Assembly (NCBI RefSeq): GCF_000186865.1
Contig: NW_008705577.1
Location: forward strand, 387,970 to 451,969
Source of the DNA: Aureococcus anophagefferens
Lineage: Eukaryota > Sar > Pelagophyceae > Pelagomonadales > Pelagomonadaceae
DNA length: 64,000 nucleotides
Direction of reading: 5' to 3'
Under the pieces are notes generated by a model. It ran no database searches. It was given only the letters and a program-made list of their open reading frames with translations, and was not told the DNA's origin. The position numbers and the translations under genes are program-made. Below are positions 9,501 to 20,314 of the stretch, in pieces. How positions within the stretch are numbered: the stretch's first letter is position 1; each line of letters starts with the position of its first letter.

Positions 9501-12500
9501 ACGAGCCGCCCGCGGCCGCGGCCCCGGCCTCGCAGCAGAGCGACAGCGACGACATGATGGACGACGACTCCGACGACGGCATGACGCACACGCCCGCGCC
9601 GGCGGCCTACGACGAGGCCCGGGACGCCGCGGCGCCGCCGCTGCCGACGGCGGCCGCGCGCCGCGGCGTCGTGGGCCTCGCGCGCGCGGCGCTCGCGCCG
9701 GCGTCGAGCTTCGGCCACCGCGCCGAGAAGGTCGCGGCGGCTTTCCAGGGCGTGCTGGCGACGAGCTCGGCCGCGGCCGCGGACCTCGACCGCGGCGACG
9801 CTNNNNNNNNNNNNNNNNNNNNNNNNNNNNNNNNNNNNNNNNNNNNNNNNNNNNNNNNNNNNNNNNNNNNNNNNNNNNNNNNNNNTCGCGGGCGCGCGCG
9901 AGTCCCCCGGCCGCGAGGCGCTCCTCGACGGCGCCCGACAGCTGCTCTTCGCGAGCGACGACGCGGCCGGCGGGCGCCTCGGCGCCGCGGCGGAGCGCGA
10001 CGGCGGCGCGCGCGCCGCGCAGCTCGCCGCGGCCACGCGGGCCTTCCGCGCCTGGGGCGGCGCGCCGGCGACGGCGGGCGTCAAGGCCCTCAAGACGGCC
10101 TACGTCTTCCTCCTCATGCGGCGCTTCCGCGACGACGACGCGCGCGCGCGCGCCGCGGCCGCGGACGGCGCGGGCGCCCTCTTCGAGTCCTACGGCGTCG
10201 CGAGCCACGCCAAGGTCTGGGCCCAGCTCTTAAAGAAGCTGCCGCCCCTCGAGAGCGACGAGGCCGCCGCCGACGCGGCCTACGCGGACGGCGACGACGC
10301 CGCGGCGGCGCCGCGGCGCCGGTGCCTCGAGCTCACGGCGCTCGAGGCCGTCGGCAGCGTCGCCGGCGTCGCCGGCTGCGGCGTCGCGCGCCTCGCCCTC
10401 GGCCGGCTCGTCGCCCTCGGCCGGCGGCCCCACCTCGCGGCGCCGGCCGCGGCGGCCGTCGGCGCGGCGGCCGCGCGCCTCGGGTTCCCGAGCGCGCGCG
10501 CGCTCCTCGAGGCCCACGTGGGCCACCTCCTCGCGGACTGGGTCGGCGCCGGCGGGGCGCCGCCGCGGCCCCTCGCCGAGTTCCCGGCCAAGTTCGCGGG
10601 CCTCGCGCGGAGCGGCCGCGCGTTCCTCGCGCGCGCGGCGCCGCGCGTCGCGCCGCTCCTCTGCGGCGCGGAGGACGCGCACCTGCGCTTCACGCTCTTC
10701 GCCGAGCTCGCGGAGCACCTGGGCTTCGGCGCCGACGACGCCGCGCGCCGCGCGTTCGTCGCGTCGTGCGCGCCGCGCGTCGTCGCGTCGTCGTTTTTGG
10801 CGGCGCCGGCCGCGGCGCGGCGCATGACGGAGTTCCTCGACCGCGAGCTCGGCGGCGAGAAGCGCTGCAACGCGGCCATGCGCGAGCGGCTGCCGCGGGT
10901 CGTCTTCTACCTCGTCGAGGCGGTCTACGACGACCCGGCCGCGGCCGCGCCGGCGACGGCCGCGCTCCGCCAGCTCGGCGCGGGCTTCGACGGCGCGCCC
11001 AAGGACCCCGCCGCCGCCGCGCGCCACCTGCTCCACCGCTGCAACGCCGCGGAGGTCGTGCTCTCGCTCGCCGCGGCGCTCGCGCGGCCCGCGGGCCGCG
11101 CGGGCGGCGCCGCGCGCGCGCTCGCGGCGCTCCGCGTCGTCCTCGACGCGTCGGGCCTGTCGACCTGCGAGGCTACGGCGGCCGAGGCGCCCCACTACGC
11201 GTCCTGCCTCACGGCGGCGCTCGCGGCCCTCGTCCACGCGTGCGCGGGCGCCGGCGAGCCGGCGGCGGGCTTCCCGGAGTCGGACGAGGCCGCGTGCGAT
11301 TTGCTGGACCGGACGGTGCGCAGCGCCGCGGCGACGGCCGAGGGCTGCAAGGCGCTCGCGCCGCTCCTGCCGACGGCGGCCATCCTCGCCGGGTCGCTGG
11401 CCGCCGCCTACGGCCGCGCGGAGGACGACGCGGGCGACGCGGGCTGGATCGCGCTGCCGCGCGCGCGGGCCGCGCGGGCGGCCGACGGCGGCCGCTGCGC
11501 GGCGCTGGCGCAGCGCGCCGCGGCCCTCGCGGCCTTTTGCGTCCTCAAGCCGCCGCGCGACCTCCGGAGCGCCGCGGCGCTGTCGCCGGCGTTCCGCTTC
11601 GACGCGCGCGCGCCCCGCGACCGCTGGGACTGGCGGCGGTCCATGGACGCCGCGGGCGGCGGCGCCGGCCCGCTCGCGCGGCCCGCGCGCATCTTTGCCC
11701 TCGCGAGCCTGCGCCTGCTGCTCGCGGACGACGCGACCCGCGGCGGCGCGGGCTCCGTGGACGCGCTCGCGGAACTCGTCGCGTCGTCGGGCGACGCGCG
11801 CGAGCGCGCGCTCGCGGGCGACTGCCTCGGCGCGCTCGGCGCGCGCGGCGCGGCGGCGCCCGGCGCCGCGGCGCCGGCGCCGCCGCGGACCTTCGACGGC
11901 GCCAAGGGGGAAGCCTGCGTCGCGCTCGCGCGCGCGCTCGTCGACGGCGACGGCGCCGTGTCCCGCGCGGCGCGCGCGACCGCGAAGGCGCTCGCCGCCG
12001 ACGATGAAGCGAACGGCGACGTCGCCGCGGCCGCGCGGGACGCGGAACATGACGCCCACGCGGCGCTGCTGCTGCCGTTTCTCGAGACGCGCGCGGTCGC
12101 CTACGCGGCCACGGCCGCGGGCGACGCCGCGGGCGACGCGGACGAAGGCGTCGACTGCTGGGGCGACGGCGTCTGGGCCGTCGACGGCGACTTCGGGCGC
12201 TGGGTCACGGGCCTCGTGCCGGCGCTGTTACGGGCGCCGCGCGACGCGAAGGCGTTCCCCGGAGACGCGTTCCTCGGTCGGTGCTCGGCGCTCGCGGCCG
12301 CGGCGCCGTCCTTCGCCGCGCTCGTGTTCCCCGCGGTCGTCTATGATTTGGTGGGGTCGCGGGCGGGCGACAATGGCGACCGGTGCCGCGACGGTTTGAG
12401 AGATGCACTTTGCGTGAAGCTCCGCGACGTCCTGGACGCGGCGACGGCGCCCGCGGCTTCGGCCGCGGACCGCGAGGCCGCGCGCCTGGTCGTCGACGCC

Positions 12501-15500
12501 TTCGAATTCTGCCGCCACCGCGAGCTCGCGCTCTTTCTCGAAAAAAGCCGCGCGCCGGGCAAGCGGTCGCGCGACGACGGCGCCGTTTTCGTCCCGAGCG
12601 GGCGCCGCTTCGTCGCGCGGAGCCGACGGCGCGAGGATTTCGGCAAGAAGCTCGGCGACGGGACGTCGCGCCTGCCCTACGGGTGCCCCCTGGGCGGCGT
12701 GCCCCACGCGGCCGTCGCCCTCGCCGCGGCGGCGGCGGCGAAGCCCTGGGCCGCCGTTTTATACGGGGAATTGGCGCTCGATCCCGGCGCGGCGGCGGCG
12801 CCGGGGAGCCCGCGGCGCGACCGGGAGACCGACGACAACGACGGCGAGGCGGGGGCGGAGGGCGTCGCGCGCGACGCCATCGACGCCGCGTCGGCCCTGC
12901 TCGGCGACAGCGACGCGCTCCGGGGCGGCGCGGCGCGCGTCGAGGTCGAAGCAGACGCGGACGCGTGGCTCTCGCGCGTCGTCGAGGTCAAGCGGTCGAC
13001 GGGCGGCTGGCGCGACGTCCTGGGCGAGGTCGACGCGGCCCTGCACGCGCGGCGCGTCGAGGGCGCGCCGGGCGCCGGCGACGACGCGCGGTCGCGGGGG
13101 CTCGTGGCGACGGCGCTCCGGCGGCTGGGTCTCCACCACGTCGGCGACGCGTACCTCGGCGCGGCGGCGGAGCTCGCGGGCGGCTTCGGCGCCGAGGCGC
13201 GGTGGCGGGCCGCGGACTGGGCCTGGGACGCCCCGGACGACGCGCACGACACCTTCGACGGCGCCTTCTACGGCGCGTTGCGACGGCTGAGCGCGCGCGA
13301 CGGCGCCGCGGCGCTCGAGCGGCTCGCGCGCGCGAAGACCCTGGCCGTCGACGGCGGCGCCGCGTCGACGCTGTCGCCGAAGACCGTCGCGGCGCTCCGG
13401 GGCCGGCTGTTGGCCGTGGCGGAGGCGTCGGAGGTCGTCGGCGCAGTCTGCGGGCCGGGCGACGTCGCGGGCGTCTTGGATCTGTGGCAGCGGCGCGGCG
13501 GCGCCGCGGATCTCGCGTCCGGCGCCTTGTTCGGCGACGTCGGCGAGGTCGCGCTCGCGAGCCGCGAGGCGACGCTCCGCGCCGCGAAGACGGCGGCGTC
13601 GTCCGTCGCGCCCGAGGCGCACGACCTCCTCGCGGGCGCGCTCCGCGCGCATCTGCTGGATTTCGTCGACGAGGCCTGCGCGCGCGGCGCGGTCGGCGTC
13701 GCGTCGTCGGCCGTCGCGCGCCTGCGAGTCGCGGCGGGCGGCGGCGCCGCGGGCGCGCTGCGCGTCGCCGTCCAGTACGGCAAGGTGCTCTGGGCGTCGG
13801 GCGACCGCGACGACGCGCTGCGCCACGCGAAGCGGGTCGTGGAGGCGACGGACGCGCCGCCGGGCAAGCGCAAGAGCACGGCGGCGGACGGCGACGGCGC
13901 GCGCTCGTTGGCCGACGTGCGCTTCGACGCGTTGGTGCTCGCGGGCTCCTGGGCCGCGCAGACGCGGAGCGAGACGTCGAGCGCGATCCTCGACCGCTAC
14001 CTGCGCGCGGCGTCGGACGCCGCGGCGAAAGACCGCGGCGCGGACTGCCGGCGGTCCGCGCGCCTCGCGCTGGGCGATTATGTGGCCGTGCTACAGGCGA
14101 AGCTCGAGGCGCGCTTCAAGTCGCCGGAGTGGCGCCAGGCGCGCCGCGTCGCCGCGGACCGGTCGAAGCAGCTCCGCGACGCCGAGGCGCTCTTCGACGC
14201 CGTGTCCCAGCTCAAGGGGGCCAAGGGGTCGTCGAGGAAGCGCAAGGCCGGCGACGGGCCCGGCGCGCGCGCGGAGAAGCTCGCGGCGGACCCGGACGCC
14301 GTCGAGCACCTCCGGCGCCAGTGCGTCGTGCTGCGGCGCGAGTGCGACATCGACGACGAGGCGCTGGAGAACCTGACGTCGCAGCGCCGGGTGTTATTAG
14401 TTGAAGCGCTCGAGGCCTTTAGCGCCGTGCTCACGGACGGCGGCGCGGGCGCCGAGGGCTGCGACGATTTGGCGCGGCGCGCGGCGTCGGCCGCGGTGTC
14501 CGCGTGGCTCGCGCGGCCCGAGTCGCCCGAGGCCTGCGGCATCATGGCGACGCTGGCGAACCGGTGCCCGGCGCCGCGGCTCCGCGCGCTGGCGCCCCTG
14601 CTCTACCAGCTGAGCTCGCGTCTCGCGGCGCACGGCGACGTCTTCGGGAACGCGCTCGACGGTTTATTGTTAAAACTGTGCGACGCGGCGCCCGCGCGGA
14701 CCGTGCTCCAGCTCGTCGCGCTGGCCAACGGCGGCGACGTCGAGCCCGGCGACAAGGGCGCGGGCACTTTCAAGGAGAACCACGCGTCGAGCGGCGTCGC
14801 CGGCGGCCGCGTCGCGGCCGCGCGGCGCCTCCTCGACGCCGTGAAAGCGTCCAAAACGTCGCCCGCGGCGCCCCTCGTCGGTGGCCTCGAGGAGCTCGCG
14901 GCGGCCTACGTGGACCTCGCCCTGGCGCCGACGGAGCCCGTGCTCGCGAAGGTGCGCAAGGGCGAGCTGCCCAAGGGGGGGAAGTTCCCCTTCGCCGTCT
15001 TCTGCGGCAAGGGCCGGGGCGCGAAGCCGCTGGACCAGCGCGTCAAGGCGCTGCTCAAGGGCGCCGCCGTGCCCGTGGTGACGCGCCTCGGCATGGGCGC
15101 GGCGTCGGGCTTCGACGCGCCCCTCGTCTCCGGCTTCGCGCCGAACCTCGCGCTCACGGACACGGGCATCCACCGGCCGAAGATCGTCGAGTGTTTAGGC
15201 GCGGACGGCCGCCGGCACAAGCAGCTCGTCAAGGGCCGCGACGACGTGCGCCAGGACGCGGTCATGGAGCAGGTCTTCGAGGCCGTGAACGCGCTCCTCG
15301 ACCGCGACGGGGCGCGACTCGTCGCGGGCCGCGCGCGGATCCGGACCTACGCGATCGTGCCGCTGAGCCCCCAGGCCGGCGTGCTCGAGTGGGTGGACCA
15401 CACGATCCCCTTCGGCGCCTACCTCACGGACCGGAGTGGTTCCGGCGCGGGCGCGCACAGCCGCTACCACCCGTCGGACCTGTCGCACCAGGAGTGCCGC

Positions 15501-16477
15501 GCGAAGCTGACGAACGCGAAGGACGGCAAGGGCTCGGCGAAGAAGGCGGACGAGGCGCGCCGGCGCAAGCGGCGCGCTTTTGATGATATCTGCGCCAAGT
15601 TCCGCCCGGCGTTCCGGTTCTTCTTCGTCGAGCACTTCGCGGACGCGCGCGACTGGTCGGATCCAGGGCAGCAAAAGGGTGATTCAACGTCGCTTCAACG
15701 TGAGTGTTCCGCGCGCGCGCGTTCCGGAAAAAGCGTCCACGCTTCGAGACCGTCCCGAGAGATGATCGCTCGTCCAAAAATCAGCCGAAACGAGCGGAAA
15801 ACGACTGAGATAGGAGCCTTTGAAGTTGGGAATTTCGCACCCTTTTGCTGCCCAGGTTGGACCGCCGCGGCGCGTACACGCGGTCGGTGGCGGCGAACGC
15901 GATGGTGGGCCACGTGCTGGGCATCGGCGACCGCCACGCGCAGAACATCCTCGTGGACACGCGGTCCGGCGAGCAGGTCCACATCGACTTCGGCGTCGCC
16001 TTCGACCAGGGGAAAGCCTTGACGGCGCCGGAGACGGTGCCGTTCCGGCTCACGCGCGACGTCGTCGACGGCATGGGCTGCCACGGCACGCACGGCGCCT
16101 TCACCCTGGCCGCCGAGGCGACGATGAAGACGCTGCGAAGGCACGCGGGCGAGATCGTCACGATCCTCGACGTGCTCATCCACGACCCGCTCTACCGGTG
16201 GATGGTCTCGCCCAAGGACGCGCGGCACCGCCAGCGCCACGACGACGCGGACGACGGCGACGACGCGTCGCGGCCGGGCGGCGGCGAGTCCAACGCCGGG
16301 GACGCGAACGACGACGCGGAGCGCGCGCTCTTCAAGGTGAAGCAGAAGCTCCAGGGCTACGAGGACGCGGGCCACGACGTCCTCTCCGTCGAGGGCCAGG
16401 TCAAGAACCTCGTCGCCGACGCCACGGACCCGGAGAACCTCTGCGTCCTCTTCCCGGGCTGGGCGCCCTGGCTCTAA
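6538..16477 (+). CDS. ATM: ATM/Tel1-type PI3K-related protein kinase
   Basis: Exons 6538-8597, 8809-15655 (interrupted by an N gap) and 15856-16477; about 3,170 aa, close to animal and plant ATM. The N-terminus has a TAN-like motif (LGELISSKQASRKKAVEAI), which favours the ATG at 6538 over one at 6373. A long helical-repeat region follows, then the kinase domain near 15,130-16,100: DDVRQDAVMEQVF, the catalytic GIGDRHAQNILVD, the DFG-like HIDFGVAFDQG, and VPFRLTRDVVDGMG. The protein ends in a FATC domain, DPENLCVLFPGWAPWL. ATM signals DNA double-strand breaks and, as Tel1, telomere state. Two introns are introner elements. Removing intron 2 joins DW to LDRRGAYTRSVA, matching the IWFEKRLAYTRSVA region of human ATM. 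The frame changes across the N gap. Confidence 0.92.
8606..8808 (+). mobile_element. Introner element, family B copy 1 (in ATM)
   Basis: 203-bp element with terminal inverted repeat CTGTGTGGAA...TTCCACACAG. It is flanked by an 8-bp direct repeat GCGCGCGC at 8598-8605 and 8809-8816 (low complexity, so weaker evidence than other copies). The intron is 8598-8808: it begins with GC of the left repeat and ends with the AG of the element. Splicing gives GA|G CGC, moving from frame 1 to the frame that continues to the N gap. Base composition is sharply AT-richer than the exons. Confidence 0.9.
9803..9885. other. Assembly gap (83 N) inside ATM
   Basis: Run of 83 N. The ATM frame before the gap is complete to base 9802; after it, the conserved frame has codons starting at 9888. 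The real missing sequence must therefore be of length 3n+1 if purely coding, which 83 is not; alternatively it contains an intron, possibly another introner, since such repeats break assemblies. Confidence 0.95.
15664..15855 (+). mobile_element. Introner element, family A copy 1 (in ATM kinase domain)
   Basis: 192-bp element. The left end is CAGGGCAGCAAAAGGGTG and the right end, reverse-complemented, is CTGGGCAGCAAAAGGGTG. The flanking 8-mers are GTCGGATC (15656-15663) and GTTGGACC (15856-15863), a duplication with two later differences. The intron is 15656-15855 (200 bp): GT from the left duplication, AG from the element end. Splicing restores W-L-D-R-R-G-A-Y-T-R, which matches ATM proteins across the junction, so these splice sites are strongly supported. 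Confidence 0.95.
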
Positions 16478-16493
16478 GGCGGACTCTCTGTCA

Positions 16494-16859
16494 TTACAGC
16501 AGGCCCTCGTCGAGCATCATGTTCGGCCGCCCCTCCTCGATGGGGAAGGTCTGGCCGCTCTCCTCGCAGACGAGCTGGCCCTCGATGACGTGGACGTCGA
16601 AGAGCACGTGCTGCAGCGCGCGGAGGAACGCCTCGTCGCCCCGGAGCGCGTCGTCGAGCGCGGGCGGCAGCGTCACGCCGACGGTGCTCGCGGACGCGAC
16701 GAGCGACGGCCACTCGAGCGTCGGGAGCACGTGCTCGAGGAACTCGGCGTCGAACTCGCTATTCTGGCGCACCTCGACCTTCGTGGCCACGAGGCGCAGG
16801 CGGCCGTCCGTGACGTCCTTGCGCGTGCACTTGAGCGTGTTCAGAGTGAGCAGGCGCAT
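16494..16859 (-). CDS. TRM112: TRM112, methyltransferase activator subunit
   Basis: 121 aa, the usual family length. It starts MRLLTLNTLKC, has LEWPSLVAS in the middle and ends with VIEGQLVCEESGQTFPIEEGRPNMML, which is the family's C-terminal zinc-knuckle-like and IPNML region. TRM112 binds and stabilises several class I methyltransferases acting on tRNA, rRNA (BUD23) and the release factor eRF1 (MTQ2). In this copy the usual N-terminal zinc Cys residues are partly absent (one Cys at residue 10) while C-C spacing in the second half is retained only in part. Its stop lies 16 bp from the ATM stop (convergent). Confidence 0.92.
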   Translation of the reverse strand: MRLLTLNTLKCTRKDVTDGRLRLVATKVEVRQNSEFDAEFLEHVLPTLEWPSLVASASTVGVTLPPALDDALRGDEAFLRALQHVLFDVHVIEGQLVCEESGQTFPIEEGRPNMMLDEGLL

Positions 16860-16870
16860 CGTTTGCGTTG

Positions 16871-16974
16871 TTATGCGCGTGCGAGGAGCGTCGCGCGCGT
16901 CTCAGGCGATCGGAGGTGCTGTTTATGCGCGTGCGAGAGCGTCGCGCGCGTCTCGGACGGTCGGAGGTGCTGTG
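16871..16974. repeat. Two-copy 52-bp tandem repeat in a divergent promoter
   Basis: TTATGCGCGTGCGAG starts at 16871 and again at 16923, with GCGTCGCGCGCGTCTC and ATCGGAGGTGCTGT / GTCGGAGGTGCTGT following in the same order. It lies between the TRM112 start (16859) and the secreted protein start (17093), so it could affect both promoters. Confidence 0.85.
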
Positions 16975-17092
16975 CGCGGGCGCAGTTGTTCGCGCAGGCG
17001 CAGCTCCTATCGTGCGGGCTCGCCAAGTGGAGGTGCATCAAAACGGTTGTTGAAGTGGTTGAAGTGGTAATTGTGAGCCGCCTGCCATTGGA

Positions 17093-17968
17093 ATGGGCAG
17101 CTCGTCGATGCTCGCTGCCAGCTTTGGTCTTCTCGCCCTTCTTGGAAGCACACAAGTCGGAGCCGGGCCGTCTGGGTGTGCGACGCTGGAAGAAACGTGC
17201 CTCGACACGACATCGGCGCACACGATCGAGAGCTACAAGAGCATCGGCGATCCCAACGCATGCTGCACGCTGTGCACTGCGAGCAAGAACTGCTCCGCGT
17301 GGGTCCTCGGTGACGACGACACCTGCACCGTGCTTGACGCATTCACGGCGCTGTCCTCTGGCAATTGCACGGCGGGCTACCTCCAGGGCACGGCGACGCA
17401 CTACGGAAACCCTTTCAACGGGAGCTGCCTCCCGAATGAGGCGAACTACTCCGCGCCGGACGTGAACGGACGTTTCTGTGCCGCGTCGTGCAACCCCTAC
17501 AGCCCGCCCGCGGGCCGGCATTGCCCCGCTGACGTACCGTACGGGGTGACGGCCAAGCCCGAATGTGTGCTCAACGACCCGATCGGCAACGGAAAGCACT
17601 GCGCGCTGGTCTGCTCCACCGACGCCGAGTGCGGTGCCACTGCGACGTGCGCACAGCCCTACGGTGCTGGTGGTATCGGCATCTGTCGTTACGAAGAGCC
17701 CATCGCGATTGCGAGCTGGACGAGGTACGAGCTTGTCACGGGAGACCAATATACACCCGACTCGACAGACAGCAGCTCGTGCGAAGGCATTAGCACCATG
17801 CCGCATACGACGTGCGAATACGCTGGCATTTTGATGATGAATGGTTATAGCCTTGGTTATGGTCCGCAAGAGGTGGTTATCGGCTCCAACAAGTCCCTAG
17901 TACATCCAGGCTACGGCGGCCCCGAGTACCGCACAGGCGTCTGCCGCTGCACGACGACCTCCCGTTAG
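17093..17968 (+). CDS. Secreted cysteine-rich protein with PAN-like segment
   Basis: 291 aa, single exon. Residues 1-25 form a signal peptide (MLAASFGLLALLGSTQVGAG). The mature part has many Cys residues: CATLEETCLDTTSAHTIE...CCTLCTASKNCSAWVLG...CTVLDAF, which resembles a PAN/apple module, then a second Cys-rich part with CSTDAECGATATC and CRYEE. There is no membrane anchor. Several NxS/T sites are present (NCS, NCT, NGS, NYS). Base and codon use are less extremely GC-rich than in neighbouring genes, which could indicate a newer or less expressed gene. Function not recognised. Confidence 0.65.
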   Translation: MGSSSMLAASFGLLALLGSTQVGAGPSGCATLEETCLDTTSAHTIESYKSIGDPNACCTLCTASKNCSAWVLGDDDTCTVLDAFTALSSGNCTAGYLQGTATHYGNPFNGSCLPNEANYSAPDVNGRFCAASCNPYSPPAGRHCPADVPYGVTAKPECVLNDPIGNGKHCALVCSTDAECGATATCAQPYGAGGIGICRYEEPIAIASWTRYELVTGDQYTPDSTDSSSCEGISTMPHTTCEYAGILMMNGYSLGYGPQEVVIGSNKSLVHPGYGGPEYRTGVCRCTTTSR

Positions 17969-18133
17969 ATACGTTCTCATAAGAACCACGCGTCTCTGAA
18001 TGCTGCCTCCGGGCGCACGCGTACGAACATGGATACCGATGGATACGGAAACGTTCAAGTTGAGTCAAACTTGCAGAGCGCTCGAGTTGGTTGAGCTCTG
18101 CCTATGAAGAGCGCTTGAGTGAGAGCGCAGCCT

Positions 18134-18610
18134 ATGGAGAGCACATCTATCCAGCTCCGACCACCGGTCTTTCCGGACGACGTCGCGACGATAGCGCAGC
18201 TCGACGGCGACTGCTTCACGCGGCGCGAGGAGCGCTTCGTCTCCGGCGATGTTTTGGAAGCGTTCGTGCGCGCGGCGGCTACCGACGACCGCCAGCAACT
18301 CTGGGCGCGGATCGCGGTCGACGCGGTCGGTCCCTGCGGCTTCGCCTTCGCGGACCCGTCCCACAGCCGCCTCACGAAGCTCTGCGTGGCGCCGCGCGCG
18401 CGGCGGAGAGGCGTCGGCCGGGCGCTCGTCGAGGCCGCCGTCGCCGCGCTCCGCGACCGCAAGGCGCTGAGCGTGTCGCTCTTCGTGCGCTGCGACAACG
18501 CCGGTGCGCGCGCGCTCTACGAGCGCTGCGGCTTCATCGGCGACGCGGTCGTCGCGGACCACTACGGCCCGGGCTGCGACGGCGCGCGCATGCTAAGGGA
18601 CTGCTTCTAA
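18134..18610 (+). CDS. GNAT-family N-acetyltransferase
   Basis: 158 aa from the ATG at 18134. It has the GNAT core: motif D/A strand LTKLCVAPRARRRGVGRALVEAAV, where R-R-R-G-V-G-R-A is the Q/R-x-x-G-x-G/A acetyl-CoA pyrophosphate loop, then motif B with NAGARALYERCGF. The layout fits ribosomal-protein- or small-molecule-type acetyltransferases. The substrate cannot be told. No targeting signal is seen. Confidence 0.85.
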   Translation: MESTSIQLRPPVFPDDVATIAQLDGDCFTRREERFVSGDVLEAFVRAAATDDRQQLWARIAVDAVGPCGFAFADPSHSRLTKLCVAPRARRRGVGRALVEAAVAALRDRKALSVSLFVRCDNAGARALYERCGFIGDAVVADHYGPGCDGARMLRDCF

Positions 18611-18631
18611 TGCGAAACCTTCCTCTTACTA

Positions 18632-20314
18632 CTATCGCGGGTCCGCGTATTTCGCGCCCTCGCCCATCATCTTCTTCGACCGCGGGCTGAGCTCCGAGTC
18701 CATGAGGCTCTCGCCCGTGATGTCGCCGTAGCGGCCGTAGCGCTTGCCGACGTAGCGCTTGTTCTCCTCGTCGAAGTCGCAGTCGGAGGCCCGTCGAGCG
18801 CACGCAGGCCGTCGCGGCCTTGGGCGCGCCGACCTTGGACCGCGAGAGCTGCTCGACCTGGTCGTGGAAGGAGATGGGGATGCCCTCGACGCCTCGTAGG
18901 CCTTGACCAACTCATCCCACGCCGCGGCGCCGAGCGTCCGCTCGCGGAAGATCTCCAAGAGGTGCGTCGCGGGGAAGAAGAGCATGGGGAAGGCCTCGTC
19001 GAGCTTCAGGAACTCGCGGAAGCCCACCGTGCCGTCGCCGTTCTTGTCGAACGTCTCCAGAAACGTCGCGTAGTCGTCCGGGAACAGCGCCCCGCCCAGA
19101 TCCCTCACGACGTGGTCCAGCTTCCGGAACTCGGCGACCTCGATGCCGCCGCTGCGGTCGCCGTCGAAGAGCTCGAAGACGAGGAACATGAGCTGCTTCC
19201 GGCTCAGCGTGCACACGGTGCAGCACGCGAGGACGTAGTCGGAGAACGTGAGCTGCTTCGAGTCGGAGTCGCCGCAGCCCGCCCAGCCCCAGACGACGGC
19301 GTGCACGAGCGCCCGCGTGAAGCCCGTGTCCGTCGCCCCGAGCAGCGCCATGAACTCGTCCTCGCTGATCGTCCCCGAGTCGTCCGCGTCCTCCTTGCCG
19401 AATTCCTTGTACAGCAGCCGGAGCTGGTCCTCGCTCACGCCCAAGATGTGGACGCAGGCGCAGGCCAGGGGGTCGTTGACGCCGACGTCGTTGTAGGGCC
19501 GGTAGCCCGACCCGCAGCAGCCCCGCTTCGCCAGGACGGCCTCGAAGCGGATGTTCTCGCACTCCGGGCGCGTCGCGTCGACGTGCTTCCGGTCGCGGAT
19601 GGGCCGCACCTTCCGCAGCTTCCGCCAGGTCACCTGCTTGCGCAACGCGACGGACGCGCGCACCGCGCCGAGGCCGCCGCCCTTCTTCTTCTTACCCACG
19701 CCGAGCGCGCCGTGCTCGCCGCCGCCGCCGACGCCGCGGTTCTGGTAGTTCTTGAGGGCCGCCGTCGCGCGCACGGACGTCGCCAAGGGCGGCGCCGAGT
19801 TGGCCGGCATCTCCTCGTACTTGAGCTGGGGCTTCTTGCCCGCGACCTTTTGCACGAACGACTGCTTCTTCCGCTGCTTCGCCTTGATCTCCCGCGCGCG
19901 CTCGTCCTTGGCGTGGACGGCGTACAAATCGCTGACGATGACCATGTGCTCCGCGAGCTGGTCCATGCCGTTGGGCTTGATGATGCCCCGCTCCGCCAAG
20001 GCCTGGACGTCCTTCTGCTCCTCGTGGAATTCCTCGAACCACTCCTGCGCCTCGCCCAGCGTCGCGTCGAGGTCGTCGACGCGCTTCGGCGCGTCGGGCG
20101 CCGGCGGCGCGTCGCCGGCGTCCAGGGGCTGGAGCTTCACGTTGCGGTTGTAGCCCGGGCCCGTGACGTGCTTGGGCCGCGCCTTGAGCTTCTCGTGGCC
20201 CTTGTCGTGGAAGTTCTCCTCGCCCTTCTTGTGGTGCTTGTGCTTGTGCTTGTGCTCCTTCTTTTTCTTCTGCGACGGCGTCTGCTCCAGCGGCGCCAGC
20301 CGCTGCGGCGCCAT
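18632..20314 (-). CDS. EF-hand calcium-binding protein
   Basis: 560 aa. The N-terminal 40 residues are His/Lys-rich (KKKKEHKHKHKHHKKGEE). The middle is basic and unassigned. Residues ~290-440 contain four EF-hand units: DADDSGTISEDE, a degenerate DSDSKQLTFSDY, DGDRSGGIEVAEF and DKNGDGTVGFREF; three keep the acidic 1, 3, 5 and 12 ligands. The C-terminal tail contains KRYVGKRYGRYGDITGESL. Between about 18,890 and 18,797 the annotated frame reads as low-complexity Ser/Arg, while the +1 frame reads GIPISFHDQVEQLSRSKVGA, far more protein-like. A missing base then an extra base would restore it (see findings). Divergent from kinesin. Confidence 0.75.
   Translation of the reverse strand: MAPQRLAPLEQTPSQKKKKEHKHKHKHHKKGEENFHDKGHEKLKARPKHVTGPGYNRNVKLQPLDAGDAPPAPDAPKRVDDLDATLGEAQEWFEEFHEEQKDVQALAERGIIKPNGMDQLAEHMVIVSDLYAVHAKDERAREIKAKQRKKQSFVQKVAGKKPQLKYEEMPANSAPPLATSVRATAALKNYQNRGVGGGGEHGALGVGKKKKGGGLGAVRASVALRKQVTWRKLRKVRPIRDRKHVDATRPECENIRFEAVLAKRGCCGSGYRPYNDVGVNDPLACACVHILGVSEDQLRLLYKEFGKEDADDSGTISEDEFMALLGATDTGFTRALVHAVVWGWAGCGDSDSKQLTFSDYVLACCTVCTLSRKQLMFLVFELFDGDRSGGIEVAEFRKLDHVVRDLGGALFPDDYATFLETFDKNGDGTVGFREFLKLDEAFPMLFFPATHLLEIFRERTLGAAAWDELVKAYEASRASPSPSTTRSSSSRGPRSARPRPRRPACARRASDCDFDEENKRYVGKRYGRYGDITGESLMDSELSPRSKKMMGEGAKYADPR

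Noticed and set aside
10230..12059. 609-codon minus-strand open frame inside ATM
   Set aside because: No motif, Arg/Ala-rich, antisense to the well-supported ATM helical region.
15678..15680. Donor AAAAGG|GTGATT inside introner A as the 5' splice site
   Set aside because: It would leave introner bases in the mRNA and put kinesin and ATM out of frame, whereas the duplicated-target GY restores frame and conserved residues in all copies.
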